The position numbers and the translations under genes were made by a program. DNA of 64,000 nt from positions 30,624 through 94,623 of the forward strand of contig JACKBM010000019.1 of NCBI GenBank assembly GCA_020634575.1, written 5' to 3'. Source of the DNA: Ardenticatenales bacterium. Lineage in GTDB: Bacteria > Chloroflexota > Anaerolineae > Promineifilales > Promineifilaceae. The notes under the pieces are model-generated. The model did not search any database and was not told the origin of the DNA. It was given only the letters and a program-made list of their open reading frames with translations. Shown here piece after piece: positions 24,008-32,709 of the stretch. The stretch's first letter is position 1. The number at the start of each line of letters is the position of its first letter.

Positions 24008-24861
24008 CTCACCCGGACTTCTTCGTTAAACAACGTTGTATAGCGCTCATCAACCTGCTCCAGTTTGAGCAGGCTCTTGATACGGCGCACAAAGTTCTCC
24101 GTTACGGGCAGCAGCGCCTCATACTCTTCACAAAGTGGCGCCAGCTCCAGCTCGCTGGCGGTCTGCTCGTTCATGATGAACTCCACCGCCGCAGCATACG
24201 CCGTCTGCTCGGAGCGGGGCACCTTTTTGAGTTGGCGCTTGCGCTTAAAATCGCGCCAGAGCCGCCGGCCCAGGACGAGGGCCATCACCTCGTAGCCCCG
24301 CTCCTGCATCCGGCTCAGGAAAAGCGCCTCGACCTCGTCGTCCACGGCATCTTCGCGCAGGGGGAGTTGCAGCAGGCCACTGTACAGCGCCAGCGGCAGC
24401 ACCCAGGGCGCCTGGGGGAAGGCGCCGGTTTGCTGAAACTCGGGGGTTGTCAGCAGGATCGCCCGGGCCCGGGGGGCAGAGAGCAGCATTTCCAGACTGG
24501 ACGGATTGATATCTTCAACGCGCCAGCGGTCGCGATAGAGGCGCAGCTTGACGGTCACATAGGCAGTTGCCAGGAAACTTTCGCTACCGGCCGGTTCCGC
24601 GCCCGCCCAGAGATACTCCAGGTAGATGTAGCGCCCGCCATCCGTCAGAATCGCCTGGCGCAGGGCACAGCTCTCGCTTAACAGCACCGTTTTGAGGCAG
24701 ATGTCCAGGCTGGTCAGCCCGAACATGGCTAGCATGTCGGCGACCGGCCGGTTGGGCACCAGCTCGCGCCGGGCCGCCTTTTCATCATCCGCCAACGTCG
24801 CCGCGATCAGCCGCTGCACAACCGGCCACAGCTCTTCCTGAACAGTTTTTTCCGTAATCAT
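24001..24861 (-). CDS. Hypothetical cytoplasmic protein
   Basis: 286 residues from ATG 24861 (MITEKTVQEELWPVV). The same frame stays open far upstream, but that part is antisense to the peptidase gene. No signal peptide or membrane helix; the N third is helical, a central mixed region carries strands (YVTVKLRLYRDRWRVEDI), and the C third is charged and helical, with a basic patch RRLWRDFKRKRQLKK. I recognise no family. It is divergent from the S9 peptidase gene, and both share the 13-bp inverted repeat between them. Confidence 0.6.
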   Translation of the reverse strand: MITEKTVQEELWPVVQRLIAATLADDEKAARRELVPNRPVADMLAMFGLTSLDICLKTVLLSESCALRQAILTDGGRYIYLEYLWAGAEPAGSESFLATAYVTVKLRLYRDRWRVEDINPSSLEMLLSAPRARAILLTTPEFQQTGAFPQAPWVLPLALYSGLLQLPLREDAVDDEVEALFLSRMQERGYEVMALVLGRRLWRDFKRKRQLKKVPRSEQTAYAAAVEFIMNEQTASELELAPLCEEYEALLPVTENFVRRIKSLLKLEQVDERYTTLFNEEVRVRG

Positions 24862-24902
24862 GGCGCCATTATGCCAAAAGAGTTGTTGATTTGCGATTTC
24901 AG

Positions 24903-24950
24903 CCTTACGATTGTACGCAGGTTGCCAACAGCCTACATACAATCGTAAGG
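24903..24950 (+). promoter_or_regulatory. 13-bp inverted repeat between divergent genes
   Basis: CCTTACGATTGTA (24903-24915) and its exact complement (24938-24950) are separated by 22 bases. The right arm includes the AAGGAG ribosome site of the S9 peptidase gene, so it could act as an operator or as an RNA hairpin that hides the site. Confidence 0.45.
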
Positions 24951-24963
24951 AGTCACTTAACCC

Positions 24964-26973
24964 ATGGCCAGTCGCCCCAAACGCCCTGTTACCGCTGAGC
25001 TTCTCTACGACATCGAGCAGATCACCGATTTGCAGATGTCGCCAGATGGCCGGCACGTTGTCTATTCTGTCCTGCGTGTGGACAAAAAGAGTGAAAAGAA
25101 ATATTCCGACCTTTGGGTCGCCGCCACGCGTGGTGGTAAACCGCGCCAGTTTACTTTCGGCGATTACAATGATTCGATGCCGCGCTGGTCGCCTGACGGC
25201 AGCCAGATCGCCTTCCTCTCCAACCGGGGGAATGAGCAGCAAGCTCAGATCTACCTGCTTCCCTTCGCCGGTGGTGAGGCCCAGCCCCTGACCGATCTGA
25301 AGGGTTCCATCCAGGGCATCAAATGGTCGCCGGATGGCCGCCGCCTGGCTTTGCTCTTCGCCAAAATGGACGCCGAAGCCGCGGAAAGGATGGCCGACGA
25401 GCAAAAGAAGAAGCTCGGCATCGTCTCCCGCCACATCACCCGCATTTTCTACAAGGGCGATGGCATGGGCTACCTGCCCAAAGAGCGCCCCCATCTCTGG
25501 GTGGTGGACGCCAAATCGGGCAAGGCAACCCAGCTGACTGAGGACAATGGCTTCCAGGAAGGGATGCCGGACTGGTCGGCGGACGGCGAGCATCTGCTCT
25601 TTGCTTCCAACCGGGTTGATGATCCGGATATGAATCAGGAATATTCGCAGCTGTACACGATTCCGGCCGGTGGCGGTGAATTGACAAAGCTGAATATCGA
25701 TCATGAATTTGGCAAGGCGGCGCCGCTCTATTCGCCTGATGGCAACTGGATCTGCTACCTGGGCAACCGGTTGGGCGGCAATTACTGGCAGAATATGTGT
25801 CTGTATGTGGCACCGGCCGGTGGCGGCCAGGCTAAAAACCTGACCGAAGCGCATGATATGCACGCCGTCGGCGCCAGTATCGGCGACCATGGCGGCGCCG
25901 GCTTCAGCGCCCCGGTTTGGGCGGCCGACAGCAGCGCCATCTACTTCGTCGCCTCGCGCGATGGCGCCCAGACGCTGCACAGCATCACGACGGGCGGCGA
26001 GCTCAGCACGGTCATCAGCAAGGAAAAATCGGCCATCGGTGCCTTCAGCTTTGCGGCTGATCAGGGCAAAGTCGCCTACTTTGAGGCCAATATGTACGAC
26101 CCTGGCCAGCTCTGGAGCCGGGATATGGCCAGCGGCCATGCGCGTCAGCTCACAAAGTTAAATGCCGACTTTAGTCGCTATGCCTGGGGTGAGATCGAGG
26201 AGATCTGGTTCAAGGGCAATGATGGCAACGACCTGCAGGGCTGGATTCTCACGCCGCCCGGATTTGATCCCAAGAAGAAATACCCGTCTATCCTGGAAAT
26301 TCATGGCGGCCCGCAGGCCCAGTATGGCTATGTCTTCATGCATGAGTTCCACTTCCTGGCGGCCAACGGTTACGTCGTCTACTTCAGCAACCCGCGCGGT
26401 GGCCAGGGCTACGGCGAAGAGCATTGCCGGGCCATCAACGGCCGCTGGGGTACCGTCGATTACGACGATGTGATGAGCTGGGCCGACCTCGTTCAGGCGC
26501 GGCCCTATATCGACAAAAACAAGTTAGGTGTGACCGGCGGCAGCTATGGCGGCTACATGACCGGCTGGATTATCGGTCACAATGATCGCTTCCATTCAGC
26601 CGTGGCCCAGCGGGTCGTCAGCAACTCGGTCAGCATGTGGGCGACGGCCGACTTCAACTACGGTTGGTGCGACCTCATCGGCATCGAGCCCACGCCCTAC
26701 GAGGACCTCGAGGCCCACTGGGAAATCTCGCCGATTAAATACATCGGCAACGCCAAAACGCCGACGCTGGTCATTCACAGCGAAACCGACTTCCGCACGC
26801 CGCAGGAGCAGGGCGAACAGCTCTATGTTGCTTTGCGCAAGGTTGGGGTGGATGCTGAGTTGGTGCTCTTCCCGGGTGAGTCCCACGGCCTCTCCCGCCA
26901 GGGCCGCACCGACCGCCGCATCAGCCGCCTCAGCCACATCCTCCGCTGGATGGACAAATATTTGAAAGAATAG
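24964..26973 (+). CDS. S9 family prolyl-oligopeptidase-like serine peptidase
   Basis: 669 residues: an N-terminal beta-propeller of WD40/TolB-like PD40 repeats (many 'WSPDG' blades, about 15-390) that filters peptides, and a C-terminal alpha/beta hydrolase domain (about 400-669). The catalytic triad is visible: Ser527 in GGSYGGYMTG, Asp609 in SETDFRTP and His641 in GESHGLSRQG. It matches acylaminoacyl-peptidase/dipeptidyl-peptidase relatives. There is no signal peptide, so it acts in the cytoplasm on short peptides. An AAGGAG ribosome site lies within an inverted repeat. Confidence 0.93.
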   Translation: MASRPKRPVTAELLYDIEQITDLQMSPDGRHVVYSVLRVDKKSEKKYSDLWVAATRGGKPRQFTFGDYNDSMPRWSPDGSQIAFLSNRGNEQQAQIYLLPFAGGEAQPLTDLKGSIQGIKWSPDGRRLALLFAKMDAEAAERMADEQKKKLGIVSRHITRIFYKGDGMGYLPKERPHLWVVDAKSGKATQLTEDNGFQEGMPDWSADGEHLLFASNRVDDPDMNQEYSQLYTIPAGGGELTKLNIDHEFGKAAPLYSPDGNWICYLGNRLGGNYWQNMCLYVAPAGGGQAKNLTEAHDMHAVGASIGDHGGAGFSAPVWAADSSAIYFVASRDGAQTLHSITTGGELSTVISKEKSAIGAFSFAADQGKVAYFEANMYDPGQLWSRDMASGHARQLTKLNADFSRYAWGEIEEIWFKGNDGNDLQGWILTPPGFDPKKKYPSILEIHGGPQAQYGYVFMHEFHFLAANGYVVYFSNPRGGQGYGEEHCRAINGRWGTVDYDDVMSWADLVQARPYIDKNKLGVTGGSYGGYMTGWIIGHNDRFHSAVAQRVVSNSVSMWATADFNYGWCDLIGIEPTPYEDLEAHWEISPIKYIGNAKTPTLVIHSETDFRTPQEQGEQLYVALRKVGVDAELVLFPGESHGLSRQGRTDRRISRLSHILRWMDKYLKE

Positions 26974-26977
26974 TTTT

Positions 26978-27133
26978 TGCCGCAGATTGCGCAGATACTT
27001 CGCTTCGCTCAGCATAAGTTTGGGGATTTTTTGGCTTCGCGGGCCTATCTCATTGGCATTGCAGGCCGTTGACTTTGCGAAGCACAATCGAACCGATGGC
27101 CCACATCCCCAAATCTGCGTAATCTGCGGCTAA
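26978..27133 (+). repeat. Full CGCAGATT-type palindromic element
   Basis: The left arm GCCGCAGATTGCGCAGAT and the right arm ATCTGCGTAATCTGCGGC bracket about 120 bases; inside these, TTTGGGGA and TCCCCAAA extend the pairing. It fills the whole gap between the peptidase and NUDIX genes, which converge. Half copies occur at 2736 and 46995. Confidence 0.7.
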
Positions 27134-27684
27134 GATTCTGCTTCTCTGTCGAGAGTTAGCAGGGCGAGGGCGATGGTGGCGGCGTAGGGGAGGCCGGTGA
27201 AGGCGTTGGCCGCCAGCGCTTCTTCGACTTCGGCGCGGCTGAGGAGCAGGAGTTCCTGCTCTTCCAGGTCGTCGGCGTCAGGCTCAGTTACCGGCCGGAC
27301 CCCGCGGGCCAGGAAGAAGTAGGCCGTGCCGCAGCCCCGGTTGGCATCGACGACAAAGCTGCCCAGGGATTGCCAATCTTCGCCCGCAAAACCCGTCTCT
27401 TCCAGTAATTCTCGCTGCGCCGCCGCCAGCGGTTCTTCGCCTGGCTCCAGGTAACCCCCGACAATCGCCGTCGTCACGCCAGCAATGCCGTACTTTGTTT
27501 GCCGAAAGCAGAGGAAAGCGCCCGCTTCGGTGACAGCGACGACATTGACATAGTCCGGCGTCACCACCCAGGGCCAATCGTCGATGCGCTGGCCGTCTGG
27601 CAGCTCGATCTGATGTTCCTCGACGCGCAGGAATTTGCTGTAATTGAGAATCGTACGGCGGGAGAGAGTGCGCCAGCTCTCCAT
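27130..27684 (-). CDS. NUDIX hydrolase, ADP-ribose pyrophosphatase-like
   Basis: 184 residues with a complete NUDIX box, GGYLEPGEEPLAAAQRELLEETG, in the middle. The N-terminal strand pair (LRVEEHQIELPDGQRIDDWPWV) and the length fit the ADP-sugar pyrophosphatase branch, which splits ADP-ribose or similar nucleotide sugars. The start codon overlaps the stop of the methyltransferase gene by one base (TAATG), so the two are translated together. Confidence 0.88.
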   Translation of the reverse strand: MESWRTLSRRTILNYSKFLRVEEHQIELPDGQRIDDWPWVVTPDYVNVVAVTEAGAFLCFRQTKYGIAGVTTAIVGGYLEPGEEPLAAAQRELLEETGFAGEDWQSLGSFVVDANRGCGTAYFFLARGVRPVTEPDADDLEEQELLLLSRAEVEEALAANAFTGLPYAATIALALLTLDREAES

Positions 27685-28445
27685 TATGCTTCCAGGGCGC
27701 CGTAGTAAACGGTGGTCTGGTAAGGCATCGCCACGACACCATCCTCCTGGTAGCGGTCGAAAATCTCGTTGAGACCCTGGATGAAGAATGGATAGTTCGG
27801 GTCATCTTCCAGCGGGCTATAGGATGAGGATAGGGCGCGGCCGATGAGGGCTTCCTGGTCGTAGGTGAGGATGTTTTCAAAGTTGGCGGTTTGGTAACCG
27901 GCCGGTCCAAAAAAGATCGCCAGTTTCTCTTCCTTACCATGCCGGTGCTCCACCATCGCATAATTGTGGGCATATTGCTTCAACAACTGCTCATAGGCAT
28001 AAAGGAATGGTGTTTCCGCCGCTGGGCGGTCATTCCAGAACAACGCTGCCTGCCCGCCCGGGCGCAATATTCGCTGCACCTCGGCCCGAAACGGCTCCAC
28101 CGCAAACCAGTGAAACGCCTGCCCGGCCACGACCAGGTCGATGGCGCCATCCGGCAACGTAGTTGCTTCCGCCGAGCCATCAACCGCCTCATACTGTGGA
28201 TACGCCGCCAGAAACTCCAATGAGGCCTCCCGCATTTCGGCATTCGGCTCGACACCATACACTTTGTAACCGCCTGCCAGGAACAGCCTGGCTGACAGCC
28301 CGGTCCCAGAGCCGATGTCGGCGACCACCGCTCCTGAGGGTAGGGCGCCAACTAGCTCAAGATGCTCAAGCATGGCCTGAGGATAAGTCGGCCGGTAGCG
28401 CACATAAAAATCCACCCGATTGGAAAACCGTTTCTTTGAATCCAT
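27684..28445 (-). CDS. Class I SAM-dependent methyltransferase
   Basis: 253 residues from ATG 28445 (MDSKKRFSNRVDFYVRYRPTYP); the frame stays open upstream but overlaps the peptidase S66 gene. Motif I is VADIGSGTGLSA, followed by the acidic YGVEPNAEMR and the motif II/III region DLVVAGQAFHWF and LRPGG. The FxNRVDxYxxYRPxYP start is typical of methyltransferase type 11 proteins acting on small molecules. The substrate is unknown. It lies between the S66 peptidase gene (13 bases) and the overlapping NUDIX gene. Confidence 0.87.
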   Translation of the reverse strand: MDSKKRFSNRVDFYVRYRPTYPQAMLEHLELVGALPSGAVVADIGSGTGLSARLFLAGGYKVYGVEPNAEMREASLEFLAAYPQYEAVDGSAEATTLPDGAIDLVVAGQAFHWFAVEPFRAEVQRILRPGGQAALFWNDRPAAETPFLYAYEQLLKQYAHNYAMVEHRHGKEEKLAIFFGPAGYQTANFENILTYDQEALIGRALSSSYSPLEDDPNYPFFIQGLNEIFDRYQEDGVVAMPYQTTVYYGALEA

Positions 28446-28458
28446 CCTAAACTTCCTT

Positions 28459-29481
28459 TCAGCCCGCCACGGCCGCTTCCAGCAGGGAAAATGTCTGGGC
28501 TTCGCTATCGATACGGCCCCGAACGCCCAGCGGCAGTAGGAATTGCGGCGCTGTATGGCCAAAATCCATGTCGCTGATAATAGGGAACGTGTAGGCCGCC
28601 GTACGCTCGAGGATAATCTGGCGCAGCTGGGCTTTGGCGGCGTCGTCAAAATGATAGGGACGGCCGATGAGCAGACCGTTGATCTGGTCCAAGACACCCA
28701 TATTCTCATAATCCATCAGGCGCGCATCCAGTTCGGCCGGGCCGCTGCAATCTTCCGAGCTTTCCAGGAAGAGCAGGGCGCCGTCGAAATCGGGCCACCA
28801 GCGGGTGCCGCGCAGATGCTCCATTGAACCGAAGCAGCCGCCGACGAGCGCTCCTTCAGCCTGCCCCGGTTTGAGCCAGTGCCAGCCGGGAGACGGCTGT
28901 TGTTGACGGGGGCGGGTCAGGTCCAGTTTCTGACCCCAATCCAGCTGTTCGTCGGTCCACCAGGGGGCGGCGGGGAGGGGACCGGCCGGTTCCGCCACCA
29001 TCACCGTCCGCCGAAACGCGTTCTCAGTGAATGCAAACATCTCCGGATATTCAGCAAAATCGGTGATCAGCGCCGGTCCGTTAAAGGTCACCAGCCCCGC
29101 GCCCACATGCAGGGCCACATTGAGGACGGTCACATCAGAGTAGCCCATGAAAATCGTAGGATTGTCCCGAATCAGGTCAAAATCGATAAGCGGCAGCATC
29201 TGATTGCTGTGATCGCCACCGATGGCCGCGATGATAGCTTTGACCTCCGGGTTAACAAACATGGCGTGCAGATCAGCGACTCGCTCGGCTGCGCTGGCTG
29301 ACACATGGCCGGCCACGCCCCGCGCATGCGCGCCGATCTTCGTCCTGAAGCCCATCTGCTCCAACTTGGCCACCCCTCTCTCCAGTCGATGCGGGAAAAG
29401 GCCGGCCGCGCCCCAGGACGGGCTGATAATCCCCACCGTATCACCAGTCTGGAGGGCGGCTGGTTTGAGCAAAGGTTTCAT
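28459..29481 (-). CDS. S66 family LD-carboxypeptidase (LdcA/MccF-like)
   Basis: 340 residues. The S66 catalytic Ser is in FMGYSDVTVL, and the Glu and His are in the LFLESSE and MDFGHTAPQ blocks of the second domain. The opening GDTVGIISPSWG is typical. Family members trim the terminal D-Ala from murein tetrapeptides during cell wall recycling, or hydrolyse microcin C-like acyl nucleotides. With 340 residues and an insertion of about 50 residues in the middle, the MccF-like branch is as likely as LdcA. First gene of a three-gene run with the methyltransferase and NUDIX genes. Confidence 0.9.
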   Translation of the reverse strand: MKPLLKPAALQTGDTVGIISPSWGAAGLFPHRLERGVAKLEQMGFRTKIGAHARGVAGHVSASAAERVADLHAMFVNPEVKAIIAAIGGDHSNQMLPLIDFDLIRDNPTIFMGYSDVTVLNVALHVGAGLVTFNGPALITDFAEYPEMFAFTENAFRRTVMVAEPAGPLPAAPWWTDEQLDWGQKLDLTRPRQQQPSPGWHWLKPGQAEGALVGGCFGSMEHLRGTRWWPDFDGALLFLESSEDCSGPAELDARLMDYENMGVLDQINGLLIGRPYHFDDAAKAQLRQIILERTAAYTFPIISDMDFGHTAPQFLLPLGVRGRIDSEAQTFSLLEAAVAG

Positions 29482-29505
29482 TTCCGGCTCTCCTTCAGAA
29501 GTGGT

Positions 29506-29832
29506 CTATTCCGTCCGGTTAATGCTGTCCGCCTGGCTGAACCCATTCGGGTAGCGCCGCATCAGCTTGTCGATGTTGCCCTGCGCCACCTCCGCCATGT
29601 CGATATCCAGCAAGGTACAAAGCGAGGCTGCGTACCAGAGACAATCGCCCAGCTCATCGGCCAGCTTCTCCTTGCTGATATCATGCCCGTGGCCCACCTT
29701 CTTCTTGACCACGTTACAAAACTCGCCCACCTCACCGGCCAGGGCGACCGTCCACAGCAGCAATTGCCGCTCTACATCTTCCGGCTCATTGGCCGTCCGC
29801 CAGGCCTGCACCTGGTAATCCTTGAAGTTCAT
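29506..29832 (-). CDS. MazG-like nucleotide pyrophosphohydrolase
   Basis: 108 residues, all helical, with the MazG metal-binding pattern EVGE (GEVGEFCNVVKK) and ELGD (ADELGDCLWY), that is ExxE-x(n)-ExxD. These enzymes remove pyrophosphate from abnormal or excess dNTPs. It lies 24 bases upstream of the S66 gene on the same strand. Confidence 0.88.
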   Translation of the reverse strand: MNFKDYQVQAWRTANEPEDVERQLLLWTVALAGEVGEFCNVVKKKVGHGHDISKEKLADELGDCLWYAASLCTLLDIDMAEVAQGNIDKLMRRYPNGFSQADSINRTE

Positions 29833-29848
29833 ATCCTACTCCGCTCGC

Positions 29849-29908
29849 AGAGAACGGGTGCCTCAGATGATCGTCGGCATGAATGCCGCTTGAAGGCACC
29901 CGTTCTCT
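29849..29908. terminator. Long stem-loop between the hydrolase-OsmC and MazG genes
   Basis: A perfect 15-bp inverted repeat (AGAGAACGGGTGCCT at 29849-29863 and its complement at 29894-29908) with a smaller hairpin (GGCATGAATGCC) in the loop. It would end the minus-strand hydrolase transcript, although the T run after it is on the plus-strand side (CTCTTTG). Confidence 0.55.
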
Positions 29909-29942
29909 TTGTGCTAGCCAGCCCCGCTTTCCTGGGGCCAAC

Positions 29943-31151
29943 CTACTCTCTAACCAAGTTGGTCTTAATCACCGTCTCCGACCGCAGCGTCCGGTGTACG
30001 GGGCAGCGGTCGGCGATCTCGACGAGGCGGGCCAGTTGTTCCTCGTCCAGGGGACCGTTCAGGATCAGGTCCCGGGTGATCCGGTCGACGCGCCCTTCCT
30101 TAGTCTCACATTCCTCGCAATCCTGGGCGCGGATTTTCTCGTGTGACAACCGCACGACGATGCTCTCCAGGGGCCACCCTTTGCGATCCGCATACATCCG
30201 CAGCGTAATCGAGGTACAGGCGCCCAGCCCCCCCAGCAGAAAGCCATACGGGTCCGGCCCCTGGTCGGTGCCGCCTGACTTGATTGATTCATCGGCGATC
30301 AGGTTGTGGCCCTGGGCGTAGACCTCAGTGTAGTAGCCGTCGGCGGTGCGCACGGCGACGCGGTCATCGTGCCAGCTGGTATCGGCCGGAGCGGTTTCGA
30401 TGTATTTCAAGGCCCAGGCGGCCAGCAACTTGCCGGCGTAGCAGGCATCGTCCGGGTTGCTGAGCAGGTGGTCGGCCTGATCCAGGGTGACAAAGCTCTT
30501 GGGATGTTTGGCAGCCTTGAAAATCTCAGCGGCGTTGTCGATGCTGACGATATTGTCCAGCGGCCCGTGCATCACCAGCAGCGCCTTGCGCAGGTTGGCG
30601 ATTGTCTCCTGCATGTTGGTGCGTTCCAGGTCTTCGAGTAGCTGTTTCTTGATGTTGAACTCCCGGCCGGCCAGGCGCACGCGGGCCTCGCCACGCGCTT
30701 CAATTTCCGGCAACGCCTCGACGAGTAAATGTTGCACATGGTCCGGGTCACTGGGCGCGCCGATCGTGGCCACCGCCCGGGCGGTGGGGATGGCGCCAGC
30801 CGCCTGCAATACCGCGGCCCCACCCAGCGAATGGCCGATGAGCAACTGCGGCCCCTCATATTCAGCCGCCATAAACGCCGCCGCCGTTACCAGGTCCGCG
30901 ACATTTGAGGAGAAATTGGTGTCGGCAAACTCCCCCTCGCTCTCGCCGAGGCCGGTGAAATCAAAGCGGAACACCGCGATCCCCTCGCCGGTCAGCGCCT
31001 GGCTGATCTCGTCGACCGCCTGCAGCTCTTTGCTACAGGTAAAACAATGAGCAAAGAGGGCATAAGCAGTGGGCCGACCGGCCGGTAAATCTAGCCGCGC
31101 CCCCAGCTGCAAGCCCTCACTGTTGGGAAATGTGATTTTTCGGAAACTCAT
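29943..31151 (-). CDS. Alpha/beta hydrolase fused to an OsmC-like domain
   Basis: 402 residues in two parts. The N part (1-250) is an alpha/beta hydrolase with nucleophile Ser108 in GHSLGG and a late DQADHLL His. The C part (about 265-402) is an OsmC/Ohr fold with the two reactive Cys in GACTSITLRMYA and DRCPVHRTL, which reduces organic hydroperoxides. This hydrolase-OsmC pairing is a known bacterial fusion. It may protect lipids by releasing and then reducing peroxidised acyl groups, but that is an inference. Cytoplasmic. Confidence 0.9.
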   Translation of the reverse strand: MSFRKITFPNSEGLQLGARLDLPAGRPTAYALFAHCFTCSKELQAVDEISQALTGEGIAVFRFDFTGLGESEGEFADTNFSSNVADLVTAAAFMAAEYEGPQLLIGHSLGGAAVLQAAGAIPTARAVATIGAPSDPDHVQHLLVEALPEIEARGEARVRLAGREFNIKKQLLEDLERTNMQETIANLRKALLVMHGPLDNIVSIDNAAEIFKAAKHPKSFVTLDQADHLLSNPDDACYAGKLLAAWALKYIETAPADTSWHDDRVAVRTADGYYTEVYAQGHNLIADESIKSGGTDQGPDPYGFLLGGLGACTSITLRMYADRKGWPLESIVVRLSHEKIRAQDCEECETKEGRVDRITRDLILNGPLDEEQLARLVEIADRCPVHRTLRSETVIKTNLVRE

Positions 31152-31217
31152 AATTCCAAGTATGACACGCCTGCCCTAAATGGCAACGCCGGGGCGGGCC
31201 CGAACTACCAGCTTTTG

Positions 31218-31874
31218 TTATCTGCTCAGGTGCTCCGCAATCACCGGCACCAACCCCTGCAGCGCCCCGGCAAAATCGGCCAGCTCATGATGGCTCACGC
31301 CGGGCAGCACATCAAACTGCACCGTTATCCCCTGCGCCCGCAGATCTTCGATGAACGCTGCCGTCGCTGCCAGCGGGAACAGCTCGTCCTGCTCGCCGTG
31401 CAGGGCGTAAATCGGGATGTGCCAGGCGGCGGTCAGTGCGACTGGCATTGGCCGGGAGGCCATGGGGATGGCGACGGCGAAGCGCTCCTGCTGCCGGGCG
31501 GCCAGGTACCAGGTGCCTTTGCCGCCCATGCTGTAGCCGGTCAGGATCGTTTTTTCCGGTTCGATGGGGTATTGCGCCAGCAGCAGATCAAGCAGGGCCA
31601 GCACCTCAGCCTCACCGGCTTTGTTGTCCCAACCCCCATGGGCGCAGTCCGGGGCGACCATGATGGCGTCCAGCGCCCGCAGCCCCGGTTCGACGATCTT
31701 TTCCAGCAGACCGGCGCCGTACCAGGGCGTTACCGGGCCGCCGTAGTGGAGGGCCAGGACGAGGGGATAGGTCTGATTGGGTTGGTAACCGGCCGGTAAA
31801 ACCAGCGTATACCGCGTCCCCGCCGCCGTTGTCAGTTTATGCCACCCTGCTTCCGTTGCTGCCGGTTCCTGCAT
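31218..31874 (-). CDS. Alpha/beta hydrolase, phospholipase/carboxylesterase type
   Basis: 218 residues: LALHYGG forms the oxyanion region, Ser is in LTGYSMGGKGTW, Asp in ALHGEQDELFP and His in PGVSHHELADF. This is the layout of the esterase/LpqC/PHB-depolymerase-like group. There is no signal peptide. The substrate is unknown. It lies 66 bases upstream of the hydrolase-OsmC gene on the same strand. Confidence 0.87.
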   Translation of the reverse strand: MQEPAATEAGWHKLTTAAGTRYTLVLPAGYQPNQTYPLVLALHYGGPVTPWYGAGLLEKIVEPGLRALDAIMVAPDCAHGGWDNKAGEAEVLALLDLLLAQYPIEPEKTILTGYSMGGKGTWYLAARQQERFAVAIPMASRPMPVALTAAWHIPIYALHGEQDELFPLAATAAFIEDLRAQGITVQFDVLPGVSHHELADFAGALQGLVPVIAEHLSR

Positions 31875-32403
31875 CAGATCACCTCTCTCTGTCTATCTGC
31901 CCAATAAAACCAGCGCCACTTTACTACAGTCTGTCGCCCCGCCCAAAAGATAGTTACAGTTTTCACAAATTCCCCGGCCAGAATTGTAGATAGTTTGTTA
32001 GAAGATATTTGTCGTAACAACTATTATGATATGATGGTCACTTGAAAACGGATCGGCGTCCTGATGGTCATAGTTACGACCACCCCCACGCCCTCCGTTG
32101 CGGGCTACTGAACTATAGTAACCCGCCGGCACATAACAAAGAACAGACGATTACCTCAAGTGCGACACCACTGACGACAACGGTTCAGCTACAGGGAGTC
32201 GCGGCCCACGATGGCGCGGAATGCCGCAAGTGTAAAACTGGCACGCCCGGAACATGAGACGAGTCACGCAAGCCGTGTCTCGCCGCTGCTCTTGCCCTGC
32301 CAGCCACTCGTGCCCAGCGCCGAAACTCTATTCTGCCCGACTCCCAAGAATCTGGATCTCGTATAGCCCCGCACTTGAACGTAATTGATCAAGGAGCTAA
32401 ACA
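31875..32403. other. 529-base gap with possible promoter and long leader
   Basis: No protein gene is convincing here; a TTG-started frame of 71 codons (32042-32257) has no ribosome site and unusual composition. TATGAT (32026-32031 or 32031-32036) after TTGTCG (32010) may be a plus-strand promoter, which would give the small gene at 32404 a leader of more than 350 bases. The middle of the gap is rich in CGCC/GGCG stretches but shows no riboswitch that I recognise. Confidence 0.35.
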
Positions 32404-32619
32404 ATGTACGACCCTAAACTATTAAAGGTCATTCACGAAGAAAGAATCGCCCCGTTTACAAACCGGCGGCAGTATGAAAACGTGGACAGTGAGTCCAAAA
32501 TCCCTGGTATTGGGACTCTGTTTGCCCGGTTGGGCGAGAAGTTTGCGCAGCTTAAGGCGAACTGGGGTGAGCCCAAACAGCAAACGCTTCAGGGCAAGCG
32601 GGCCAGCCGGCCATTATAA
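32404..32619 (+). CDS. Small basic protein of unknown function
   Basis: 71 residues, basic and soluble (MYDPKLLKVIHEERIAPFTN...). It has a strong AAGGAG ribosome site 8 bases before the ATG and a clear terminator downstream, which argues that it is real and well expressed. The C-terminal half contains a short amphipathic helix (IGTLFARLGEKFAQLKANW). No family is recognised. It forms a single-gene unit with a long upstream region. Confidence 0.6.
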   Translation: MYDPKLLKVIHEERIAPFTNRRQYENVDSESKIPGIGTLFARLGEKFAQLKANWGEPKQQTLQGKRASRPL

Positions 32620-32668
32620 ATCAGCTTCCTCCTCCGGAAATCTTTAAAGGGTAATCCGGTTTTTGCAG

Positions 32669-32709
32669 GGGACAGGCGGTAACGAAGGACTGCCTGTCCC
32701 TTTGCTTTT
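32669..32709 (+). terminator. Rho-independent terminator after the small basic protein gene
   Basis: GGGACAGGC (32669-32677) pairs with GCCTGTCCC (32692-32700), loop of 14 bases, followed by TTTGCTTTT. Confidence 0.75.

Noticed and set aside
24862..26139. Upstream extension of the minus-strand frame of the 24001 gene
   Set aside because: This part is antisense to the S9 peptidase gene. The real start is ATG 24861, beyond which sequence composition changes.
29943..31151. Hydrolase-OsmC fusion as a novel protein
   Set aside because: This pairing is already known in bacteria, so it is listed only as a feature.
32042..32257. Possible 71-codon gene from a TTG
   Set aside because: No ribosome site, atypical residues and no motif; more likely part of a leader.
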